64,000 bases of DNA from Leptothoe spongobia TAU-MAC 1115 (GTDB lineage: Bacteria; Cyanobacteriota; Cyanobacteriia; Phormidesmidales; Phormidesmidaceae): the NCBI RefSeq assembly GCF_018739885.1, contig NZ_JADOES010000004.1, positions 173,581 through 237,580 on the forward strand. Reading direction: 5' to 3'. The notes under the pieces were generated by a model. That model was not told where the DNA came from. It saw nothing but the letters and a program-made list of their open reading frames with translations, and searched no databases. The position numbers were made by a program, and so were the translations under genes. The first letter of the stretch is position 1; the number at the start of each line of letters is the position of its first letter. Positions 8,554-16,900 of the stretch are shown one piece after another.

Positions 8554-10113
8554 ATGTATGAACAAGTAGAGAAGCCGAAAGAAAATAAAAGTAGGGCGAT
8601 TTCAAATTTTGTTTCTCAGAAGAAAAGTAACGAGAAGCAAGGTTTTGGGTTTGTGGATAATCGACCTGAAGCAGCTCATCAGCATAATTTGCAAAAAATG
8701 GCTGCCAATGCTTCGAATTCAAATAAAGAATTGCAACCTATTGTTGATACCAGAAGTATCCCGAGTTCCGATAATGGGGTGATTCAAGGCATGTTCTACG
8801 AAAAGGATGCAGAAACTGGTGAAATGATTTGGCACTGGGATCCTGTTGTCAACATGATTTGGCAAAAAAAAATGAACGGTGACACCCAGGAAACGTATAA
8901 AGGCTATGGCGTTTGGGAACGTAAAATAAATGCTGATAGTGGCGAAAGAATGTCATTTTCAGACTATCTGCAGCATCATAGTAAAACTATTGTTGCTGCA
9001 GCTCCTAATATCGCGCTTGGTTACTTTATTCTGACTGCTCTCGAGTCTATTCCTGGAGCCGTTGCTCAGGAAATTTTTGTGCAAAGCAATAGTACAAATG
9101 CCACGGCTATTGCCATTGCTAATTCTTCGGATTTGTCGCTGGCAAGCATGTTCTTAAATGCAACGATTTTGAACGCTGCAATGCTGGGTTATTTGGCCCA
9201 GCATTACGCAATGACAAGAGCCTCTGATAACGCGACTATTCTTCGAATCAATGCCCCCCTTCGAGACTTTGTAGGCGATGACCTCTTTGAACGTCATTTT
9301 CAACTCGCGGAGGTAACTGAATATGACGAAGTTATTGTCAGTGATCAAGTAGATTTGCGTAATGAAGATGAATCAAGTTCTGAAGAATCTCACGAAACTC
9401 ATGGAACAGAGATAGACACTCCTGTTCCGATTGATGGGAGCACAGTTGTTTTTAAAAACTGGATATTAAACGAGGTGAAGGAACACTATGATGGCAGTGA
9501 AGAAGATGTGCTGTGGTGGTTACATGAAAAACACCCAGGAAAGTTTGAATTTTCTGGTGCTGATGTAATGAGAACCGAGAACTACAAATTTTTTATAAAA
9601 GAAGACCCGTATGGTGTGCGATATGCGGGATCGCTAGCCGTTAAAAGAGTAATAAAAGAGTATTCCCTGACAAGAATCGTAGGACCCGAGAAAACCCAGT
9701 TAAACTTGGCCGGGAAGTCCTTTGTTTTAGTCGAAGGGTTGCCTTTGGCAGAAAAGGAACAGCGTGATGCTGCAGATTGGGATCAACCAGATTCAAAGTT
9801 GCTCAGTGAAGTAGGCTTTGTAATTTTGAAAGGAGGTATTGGAGATCTTGCTTCGATAAATGTTAGAAAATTAAAAGGAGATGTAGATCCTCCACTATAT
9901 GCACTTGCAGACCCAGGTGGAAGTTTCGTTGATGATCCACGGGAGATCATGGAAGGAGAAACAGATGAAGAGATGAGAAAAAGGAAACTTCAGCATCTGA
10001 AACAAAATTACCAGAACTTTCTGGAAGGTCTAGGTCAGTACGCATCCGTACTCAAACCCGCCGATAACATCCTGGAAATAGTACTCGAAAAACCTGAGGA
10101 TTTGTTAAAATAA
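8554..10113 (+). CDS. Probable eCIS cargo/effector protein 1
   Basis: The 519-residue protein has a modular look. Residues 1-55 carry the shared cargo tag: MYEQ, NKSRAISNFVSQKKS, KQGFGFVDNRPEA and a QxxxQKMAxNxSN tail. Residues about 145-222 contain hydrophobic stretches (NIALGYFILTALESI; FLNATILNAAMLGYLAQ) that could insert into a membrane. An acidic linker (EDESSSEESHETH) follows. The C-terminal about 190 residues resemble the C-terminus of the cargo at 55177. They carry FFIKEDPYG, EVGFVILKGGIGDLASINVRK and a later ADPGGSF. This order recalls the Lys, catalytic loop and DxG elements of kinase folds, though that is inference. The gene lies in a hairpin-bounded module, convergent with the pentapeptide-repeat gene beside the eCIS tail operon. 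Confidence 0.7.
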   Translation: MYEQVEKPKENKSRAISNFVSQKKSNEKQGFGFVDNRPEAAHQHNLQKMAANASNSNKELQPIVDTRSIPSSDNGVIQGMFYEKDAETGEMIWHWDPVVNMIWQKKMNGDTQETYKGYGVWERKINADSGERMSFSDYLQHHSKTIVAAAPNIALGYFILTALESIPGAVAQEIFVQSNSTNATAIAIANSSDLSLASMFLNATILNAAMLGYLAQHYAMTRASDNATILRINAPLRDFVGDDLFERHFQLAEVTEYDEVIVSDQVDLRNEDESSSEESHETHGTEIDTPVPIDGSTVVFKNWILNEVKEHYDGSEEDVLWWLHEKHPGKFEFSGADVMRTENYKFFIKEDPYGVRYAGSLAVKRVIKEYSLTRIVGPEKTQLNLAGKSFVLVEGLPLAEKEQRDAADWDQPDSKLLSEVGFVILKGGIGDLASINVRKLKGDVDPPLYALADPGGSFVDDPREIMEGETDEEMRKRKLQHLKQNYQNFLEGLGQYASVLKPADNILEIVLEKPEDLLK

Positions 10114-10154
10114 TTTTCTTTATAAAAAGCAACGTCTTTTCAGAAAACCCACGT

Positions 10155-10204
10155 CCATAACAAAACCTAAAAGCCATTAAAAACGTCTTTTAGCCCAATT
10201 GTTA
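10155..10204 (+). repeat. Cargo-module terminal repeat T1
   Basis: A roughly 50-bp imperfect inverted repeat lies just downstream of the cargo gene. The outer arms are CCATAAC and GTTA; the inner arms are CTAAAAG and CTTTTAG around a short spacer. It is nearly identical to copies after the cargo genes at 33376 and 54962. Similarity among copies stops at GTTA. It could act as a terminator, since the inner stem ends in CTTTTAG, and/or as a recombination boundary. Confidence 0.8.
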
Positions 10205-10258
10205 CCAAGCCAGAAAAGTCAAACCATTTAACAGCAATACGATCGCACCGTTTCCAAC

Positions 10259-10759
10259 TTACTGGCTGCATGTAAAAGTTGTCCCATCAGGCAAGATCGC
10301 TCCACAGAGCTTAGTGGTATCACTAAATTGAATGCCCCCTAACGATGCACCATCAAGGTTCGCTCCCCGTAAATCTGCGCCGCTAAAATTAGTGTTTGTC
10401 AGCGTAGCACCTGCGAAATTAGCCTCCCGAAAATCTCCCTCACTTAGATCAGCTTCTGTAAGATCAGCGCCACTTAAATTTGTTCTCATCAGCTTGGCCC
10501 CAATCAAAAGACTATGGGTGAGAACCGCACCGCTAAGGTTGGCATCTCTCAAGTCAGAGTTGCTCAGATTACTATTGCTTAAGTCCGAACCTGAAAAGTC
10601 AACGCCTCGTAAATTCTGACGACTCAGGTCAACGGACTGTAAACTAAGACCCCGCAGGGTCTCCAAATCGTTAGTGCTAAATGCCCTGGCTGGTAAAGGC
10701 ATCAGTAGTAAAACAACGATAGGCAAAACAAAGGTGGGCTTGGCACGGAGGATGATCAT
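10259..10759 (-). CDS. Secreted pentapeptide-repeat protein
   Basis: The 166-residue protein begins with a signal peptide (FVLPIVVLLLMPLPARAF). It continues with about 18 tandem pentapeptides of the A(D/N)LxX type (GVDFSGSDLSNSNLSNSDL and so on) from residue 40 to 145. These fold as a right-handed quadrilateral beta-helix. The C-terminus has two Cys residues (LCGAILPDGTTFTC) that could form a disulfide in the periplasm or thylakoid lumen. Many cyanobacterial members are lumenal and of unknown role. It is at the distal end of the eCIS tail block on the same strand, 57 bases beyond the PAAR-like gene, but functional linkage is not shown. Confidence 0.8.
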   Translation of the reverse strand: MIILRAKPTFVLPIVVLLLMPLPARAFSTNDLETLRGLSLQSVDLSRQNLRGVDFSGSDLSNSNLSNSDLRDANLSGAVLTHSLLIGAKLMRTNLSGADLTEADLSEGDFREANFAGATLTNTNFSGADLRGANLDGASLGGIQFSDTTKLCGAILPDGTTFTCSQ

Positions 10760-10816
10760 TGGTTGAAAGGGGGCGACAGGAGAGAATAAATTATGTGGAC
10801 AGGCTCCAAACGTCTG

Positions 10817-11209
10817 TTAAGGAATCTGTACGGTAAACTGGCCGGGGTTGATAATCGAAATCACCCCACCCCAGGTACATATACATTTCGAACTATTATT
10901 CAGCGCCGGGAATGTGCCAATCAACACCGTTGGTGACCCCGGTGCCCAGGGAGCCGGAATCACAGGAATACAGGGCATAGGCGTCAACACCCCCAGGGCC
11001 GCCGCTGTTGCAGTGGCCACCGTCGGATTTGCCAACGACGTACACATCCCAAAGGGCATAACATTTGCAATCGGGGCAAAGTCCATAATCGTTGCAGCGA
11101 AAGGCCCCGATGCAAATGTAGGGGGTCCCTTGGGAATCACATTAAGCGTACTCGGAGCAACACCAAACGGACATTGGAGCATGGCCCCCGCCACAACTTG
11201 CATTCCCAT
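10817..11209 (-). CDS. PAAR-like spike tip protein (DUF4280 type)
   Basis: The 130-residue protein matches the DUF4280/PAAR-like tip family. It starts with VVAGAMLQCPFGVAPSTLNV and has several short glycine/proline turns. Cysteines (MLQC, FGMC, MPC, KCIC) could coordinate a metal at the apex. In eCIS the tip caps the VgrG spike and is the first part to pierce the target (Afp10 equivalent). It lies 8 bases downstream of the vgrG stop, so it is translationally linked. Its position at the end of the tail operon is normal for the family. Confidence 0.85.
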   Translation of the reverse strand: MGMQVVAGAMLQCPFGVAPSTLNVIPKGPPTFASGPFAATIMDFAPIANVMPFGMCTSLANPTVATATAAALGVLTPMPCIPVIPAPWAPGSPTVLIGTFPALNNSSKCICTWGGVISIINPGQFTVQIP

Positions 11210-11217
11210 AATTCACC

Positions 11218-13227
11218 TTAATTTAGCTTCAAGATACTGCCCGCCACCTTAGTCATACCTGTACTTTGCACATTGACACTCCCCTGCCCTTTCACATCCA
11301 CCATCGCCCCCTGTAGCTTGGCACTCGCATTGGCCTTCATATTCAGTTGCGTACCTGTAATATCGATTCCCGAACTACTGAGAACAATTGTATTGCTACC
11401 CACCTTCAGGGTAATTTTAGTTGTACCCGTGAGGGTAATCTCACCCCCATTAATATTGATCTTTTCACTGTTGCCACTGGTTCCCGATTTAGCATTAAGA
11501 CTGCCAGTGGAGATAATATTCACCTTCTTACCGCCGTCATCCATGGTGATTTGATGACCACCTTTGGTTTTTAGATCGATTTTTTTGTTTTTATCATCCA
11601 ACTTCAGCTGATGACTATCTTTCGTCTTGAGTTCAATGTACTTATCCGTATCATTAAAATGCAGCAAATGATTATCGACCGTGGTCAAATAAACTCCTTT
11701 TTTACTATCCCCCTTATCCTCTTCGACAAACTGTAACGTGTGTCCCAAACGGGTTTTGAATGTCCGCAGTCGCACCTTACCTCCGGCAACAACATCCTCT
11801 GTCTTTTCCGGAGGAGCATCTTTTCCATTCCAAATGCCGCCCAACACAAACGGTCGATGAATATCACCATGTTCAAAGGCTACCAATACCTCATCATTAA
11901 TTTCCGGTAACCAATCCACCCCCCGTGATGGTCCCACCCCTGCTGATACTACCCGCGCCCAGTTACTCATGTGCTCCTCAGTTAAAGTGGGTAGCTTAAC
12001 GCGCACCCGTCCCCATCCCTTCGGATCATTATTGTCGGCAACAATGCCCACCATGTGGGTTTGCCCTGGCTGTAAGGTATTTCTAGCTTCCAGGGTTTGG
12101 AGCAAATCACCACCCCGCAGGCCCCTAACCGCAAACTCTGTCGTATAGATCCGTTCATGGAAAAGCTGACGGGTTTCTGTTACGTAATAACTCCCGCTAT
12201 ACTTGCCCATCCCCGTCAGCTTAACCACCCGCCCCGGACGGATCAATGGGTTACCTTCCGCCCGCGCATCGGCCTGGACAAACTCTCCCCCCAGTTCATC
12301 AAATAGGGCCTGGGCCATGGTTTTGGCTTCTTTGGATTGAGAGATCGGTTGGTCCACCATCACTAGGGTGGGAGTGCTAGGCTGTCCATTAAAGCTACTG
12401 ACGGTTTTACTGCCCGCACCGCTATCTGTTTCCGTCAACACCTTTTGAGTGGAGCTAATACTTTCCGCAATCACTTCCTTGCGGCTATAGTCCCACCCTC
12501 GCACCTCCACGCTTTTCATCTGTTCCGCACTGCTGACGCGGACGCGGAAACTGTGGACGTTTTTCAACCACTCCAGTTCTAGGGTGCTATCTTTTTTAGG
12601 CTTACGAAAATACAGTTTTCCATCCTGCACAAATAGTTCAAATCCATTGCGAGCCGCCCGCTCCCGCAAAAACTCCATATTGGTCTGGTTTTGTTGAAAC
12701 ACATAGCCACTGGCCCCACCAATGTCACCATAACCATAGGGACCGCCCGTGGTATCTACAGTCCCGACTGAAATACCCACTTCAGACGCAATCGATTTAA
12801 CAATGTCAGAGTCTGTTTTATTTTGAAATGACCGATTGTGACGACCGCGATGTAACCGATGGGAGGTATCATAACCGCGCACAATGATGGGTGCTTGGGC
12901 CTCACTGGTAAAATGGGTTTCAATCGCGGTAATTTCGCCCTTAATTACATTACCTTTATTCTCATCGTCAAAATCATCGGACTCCGTCGTGCTAGAGGCA
13001 AAGCCAATCTCTATGGATTTGCCAATTTCAAAGAGTTTCTCATGTTTCCAGACTTCATAATTGGCAGCACCACCGTAATAGTCATTCCGGATGACAAGGG
13101 TAAACATGCCTGGCAAGTGTAAACTCTCCTCCACAACAATTTGGAGGATATCATCCATTAAGTCAGATGACGCTGTCGACCCATCAATTTTGAGGGTGGG
13201 TTGGGCTATAAAGGAGGATGCAGGCAT
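11218..13227 (-). CDS. VgrG-like spike protein (Afp8/Pvc8 equivalent)
   Basis: The 669-residue protein has the gp27-like hub in the first about 370 residues (phage late-control D type, with RGYDTSHRLHRGRHNRSFQ). A gp5-type OB fold follows at about 380-470 (MVGIVADNNDPKGWGRVRVKLP; VGPSRGVDWLPEINDEVLVAFEHGD). A C-terminal beta-helix has short repeats such as DNHLLHFNDTDKYIELKT and HQLKLDDKNKKIDLKT. It forms the trimeric spike under the tube. There is no extra C-terminal enzymatic domain, so this spike is structural. It is followed immediately by the PAAR-like tip and preceded by the hub gene. Confidence 0.92.
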   Translation of the reverse strand: MPASSFIAQPTLKIDGSTASSDLMDDILQIVVEESLHLPGMFTLVIRNDYYGGAANYEVWKHEKLFEIGKSIEIGFASSTTESDDFDDENKGNVIKGEITAIETHFTSEAQAPIIVRGYDTSHRLHRGRHNRSFQNKTDSDIVKSIASEVGISVGTVDTTGGPYGYGDIGGASGYVFQQNQTNMEFLRERAARNGFELFVQDGKLYFRKPKKDSTLELEWLKNVHSFRVRVSSAEQMKSVEVRGWDYSRKEVIAESISSTQKVLTETDSGAGSKTVSSFNGQPSTPTLVMVDQPISQSKEAKTMAQALFDELGGEFVQADARAEGNPLIRPGRVVKLTGMGKYSGSYYVTETRQLFHERIYTTEFAVRGLRGGDLLQTLEARNTLQPGQTHMVGIVADNNDPKGWGRVRVKLPTLTEEHMSNWARVVSAGVGPSRGVDWLPEINDEVLVAFEHGDIHRPFVLGGIWNGKDAPPEKTEDVVAGGKVRLRTFKTRLGHTLQFVEEDKGDSKKGVYLTTVDNHLLHFNDTDKYIELKTKDSHQLKLDDKNKKIDLKTKGGHQITMDDGGKKVNIISTGSLNAKSGTSGNSEKININGGEITLTGTTKITLKVGSNTIVLSSSGIDITGTQLNMKANASAKLQGAMVDVKGQGSVNVQSTGMTKVAGSILKLN

Positions 13228-13343
13228 GGGGGGAGCATTTTCTCCGCAAAGAATACTTAATTCTAAAGGGGGTTATTCCCAGGGAACGCATTGGCAGCAA
13301 TAGATTCACATTAGTATAAATGACTCAAAATTTTCTAAGCCAT

Positions 13344-13835
13344 TTATGTTGAGCGAGTTGTACTGCCTCGACCCGGTGTTCCCGAACTGGCAGCGCCACT
13401 GACTTCACCAATTTCCGTGAGGGTAATATCCACGGTGGCACGAACGGGGGTGCCATCGGCTAAAAACATGGTGAGTTTATAGGATAGGGACTCCACAAAA
13501 CAGCGTAAATATTCTTGCTTGCCCCAGGTTAAGAGATAGATGGGAGGACGCTCCTGGCTATCCATAAATTCAACCGCCTGACGAAAATTTTCGACATATT
13601 TATCGATCACATTTTCACCGGTTTCATAGGTATCAAAAACCAGACCAGATACGTTAACGCTGTAGGGCTCAGGCGAACCAAAACTAACCTTGGGTAGACC
13701 CTCATCAGTGCGAGCACCGCCGGAGCTATTGAGCCGAAGACTCCGACTGAAACCCAACTCTGTTGGGTTAAACATAAACTCAATATTGTTGCCACCCCCT
13801 TGGGCAATCAGTTTGGCTTTGACGAATGTGCTCAT
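13344..13835 (-). CDS. eCIS hub/tube-baseplate adaptor (Afp7-like, CIS_tube family)
   Basis: The 163-residue protein shows the conserved start of the CIS tube-adaptor family (KAKLIAQ...IEFMFNPTELGFSRS). It also has VSGLVFDTYETGENVIDKY and RPPIYLLTWGKQEYLRCFVES. Homologues such as Afp7 usually end with a LysM domain. Here the protein stops after a Gly/Ser/Thr tail, so the LysM part is missing or carried elsewhere. It joins the inner tube to the VgrG spike. It lies between the giant repeat protein and vgrG on the same strand. Confidence 0.85.
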   Translation of the reverse strand: MSTFVKAKLIAQGGGNNIEFMFNPTELGFSRSLRLNSSGGARTDEGLPKVSFGSPEPYSVNVSGLVFDTYETGENVIDKYVENFRQAVEFMDSQERPPIYLLTWGKQEYLRCFVESLSYKLTMFLADGTPVRATVDITLTEIGEVSGAASSGTPGRGSTTRST

Positions 13836-13928
13836 CGGTTAATGGACTTTATCAAGGTTGACAATGTGTGGTGGTGAAATATTTTCTGGTATCAACGTGC
13901 TGGTATCAACGATATAAGAACTATCGGA

Positions 13929-16900
13929 TTATCGGGGATATTTAGGCCCTCGACGTTCCTGTTCCAAGCAAAGGCGTTGTCTTAACAGGCCATAGACCTC
14001 CTGGGCCAATAACTCCAGGTAATGACTATAGTTTTGAATAGCATGGGCGTCCTCTCCCTGGTTGGCGTTGGCTTTGCGGCGGATAGTGACTGTGGGTAGA
14101 TCTTGAGCTGTTTGGATTACATTAACAGGGGAGGTGGGTGGTGGATTAGGCCGATCCAGTTTGCGTTGGATAGAAACAACGGGGGGATCTACGGGGTGCT
14201 TAGTTGATTGGGTACGGTTGATGGAGGTGGGTGGTGCTGAAGCTGTAGAGTTTGAACTGGTGTCTGTTGTGACAGTAGGAATAGTAGGCGTGGATAATGT
14301 TGGGGCACTAATCTCTTGGGCAGATATCTCTGGGTTAGGGGTGGGCTGAAAATGAGTGACCAGATCTTCGATATTAGACCAGGTACTGGGAAACGCTTTC
14401 TCCGGTGGCTGGTCTGATAGTTGATTAGATATCTGGCGTTGAACGGTGGAGTGCTCTGGAGACTGCGTAGGTGACGATTGAGCAGAGGTGTGATTTGAGG
14501 CTGGAGGCGAGGGGTGGGCCGATGATGGGGTAGAGGAAGTAGAGGAGGTCATATGGGTCACTAAGTCCTCTAAACTAGACCATGCGCTGGGCATCTCTTC
14601 GTCTCTGTTCTGGGGCGTTATTTGACGCTGGATCGGGTTGGCCTGGGTTGGATTGGGAGGAGCCGGAGTCGAGCTATGGGGAATCTCTACAGACGGTGAG
14701 TAAGCACTGAGTTGGTTGGTTTGAGAATGGGTTACCACCGATGACTTTAAAGACGGTAAAGGGCGCAGCACACCAATGGGCTTAAGCACTTTGAGCTGCA
14801 TGCCATCAACACTGGTATGGGGGATGGCCACTTGCTCTGAGTCCATGGATGGACGGGAGTCTTGGCTATCTGGCCTGGGTAAGGGGTGTACAGATGGCCC
14901 AGCCTCGGTCTGTTTTTGAGAGAACTCAGTTGATGCGGCCTGGACTACAGGGGTGTGTTCAGACAAGGCAGACGGCGGAAAGTCTGCTGTACCAGGTTGT
15001 CCCATAGATTGAAGAGAACGTAATACTCCCAGGGGTTTGAGCACCATCGGTAATGGTGCAAGCTGGGAGGTATTGATATGGCGAGCTTCTGACTGGGAAT
15101 GGGGATGCGTTGTCTCAGATGTATCAGTTATAGATCGCTGCACATCACGGGGTTGAACAACCTGTACTGGTTCTGTAGGTGAGACATTAGGGGCTTGAGC
15201 ACTTGCCTGAATGGGGTCCCCAGACCCAGGAAAAGATGATTGGGCGGTAGACAAGGTGGCTTCAACATCAGAAGAGTTGAAAGATGACGATGCTGATGGT
15301 AAAACCGTGATTGACTGTTCTGGAGGTTTAGCGTTAGCAGAACGTTGGTGGATCGGCTTTTGAGCTTTAACCTGGAGATCGGAGACGCCAGGCTTGGAGG
15401 AGGAGCCTATGGCCGATTGACCCTTGGCGACTAATGGAGAAACATCAGTCGCTTCTGGTGATGGCGAGCGTTGAAGCGGTGCAGAAGCTGCCGTCGGCAG
15501 TTGAGTCCCATGGGAGACTTTTGGTGATTGTGATAAAGCGTTAGGGGGTTGGTCTAATGGGGAATTGGAGGGGTTATTCAGATGCTGAATCGGTGCAGAG
15601 ACATCTGTTGGACTAGATAGTTGGGTATTAGGCTCAACTATGGATGGGGTAGCTGCGTTATCGGATCGCTCCTGATTGATAGAGAGCTGAGCGGGACTGG
15701 CTGAGGACTGGGGTAAGTCAGACTTTGGTTGGATGACGGTCGAATGATCAGGATCTACTGCCGATGCTGAAGGAGATAGATCAGTTGATTTCTTTGATCT
15801 GGTGGAAACAGAATCTATTAATGATGACGTTGGACTGGGACTGGAAATAGATTGAGGAGGATCGATTACCCTGTCATTTGATCCAATCGCAGACGCTAAG
15901 TCAGTCGGTTGGCTGTCGGTTGATTGTACACTTTTACGTTGAATAAATGGCAGCGACGCAGAATCTGTTCCTGCTTCTAACGTTGATGGAGATGTACTAA
16001 TCGATTGCTCTGTTCTGTTCGGATCAGGAGCTGTAAATGATGACGTTGGACTAGAACTGACAATAGGTTGATGAGAATCGATTGACCCGTCATCTGAGCT
16101 AATCACAGACAGACGGTCAGTCTCTGGGCTGTCAGTTGATTGTGCTCTTTTACGTTGAATAAATGGCGAAGATGCAGGATTGGTGCCTGCGTCTAAGGTT
16201 GATGGAGATGTACTGCTCGGTTGCTCTATCCTGCTAGGCTCAGGGACTGTAAATGATGACGTTGGACTAGGACTAGGATCGATTACCCCACCATTTGATC
16301 CGCGCACAGACGGACGGTCAGTCAGTTGGCTGTCGGTTAACTGTGCATTTTTACGTTGAATAAACGAAGGCCCAGCATTTGGTCCTGTTTCCAATGCTGA
16401 CGAAGATGTATTGGCCGATTGCCCTGCTCTGTTAGACTCAGAGGCTGTAAATGATGACGTTGGACTAGGACTGGCAACAGTTGGATGAGGAAGATCAGTT
16501 GACCCGTCACCTGATCCAATTACAGACGCGAAGTCAGTCAGTTGGCTATCGGTTGACTGTGTACTTTTACGTTGAATAAATGGCGGAGATGCAGGATTGG
16601 TGCCTGCTTCTAAGATTGCTGGAGATGCATGGCTTGATTGCTCTGTCCTGTCAGATGCAGAGGCTGTAAATGATGACGTTGAACCAACACTCGAAACAGG
16701 TTGAGGATAATCGGTTGCTCCTTCATCTGATCCAATCACAGACGCACGATCAGTCTGTGAGCTATCGGTTGACTGTACACTTTTACGTTGAATAAATGGC
16801 GGAGATGCAGGATTGGTGCCTGCTTCTAAGATTGCTGGAGATGCATGGCTTGATTGCTCTGTCCTGTCAGATGCAGAGGCTGTAAATGATGACGTTGAAC

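Noticed and set aside
10155..10204. Terminal repeats as canonical integron attC sites
   Set aside because: The arms (CCATAAC, CCTATAAC, GTTACCA, GTTAGCG) do not match RYYYAAC and GTTRRRY, and the recombinase lacks the IntI-specific insert. Only T4 ends with a fitting GTTAGAC.
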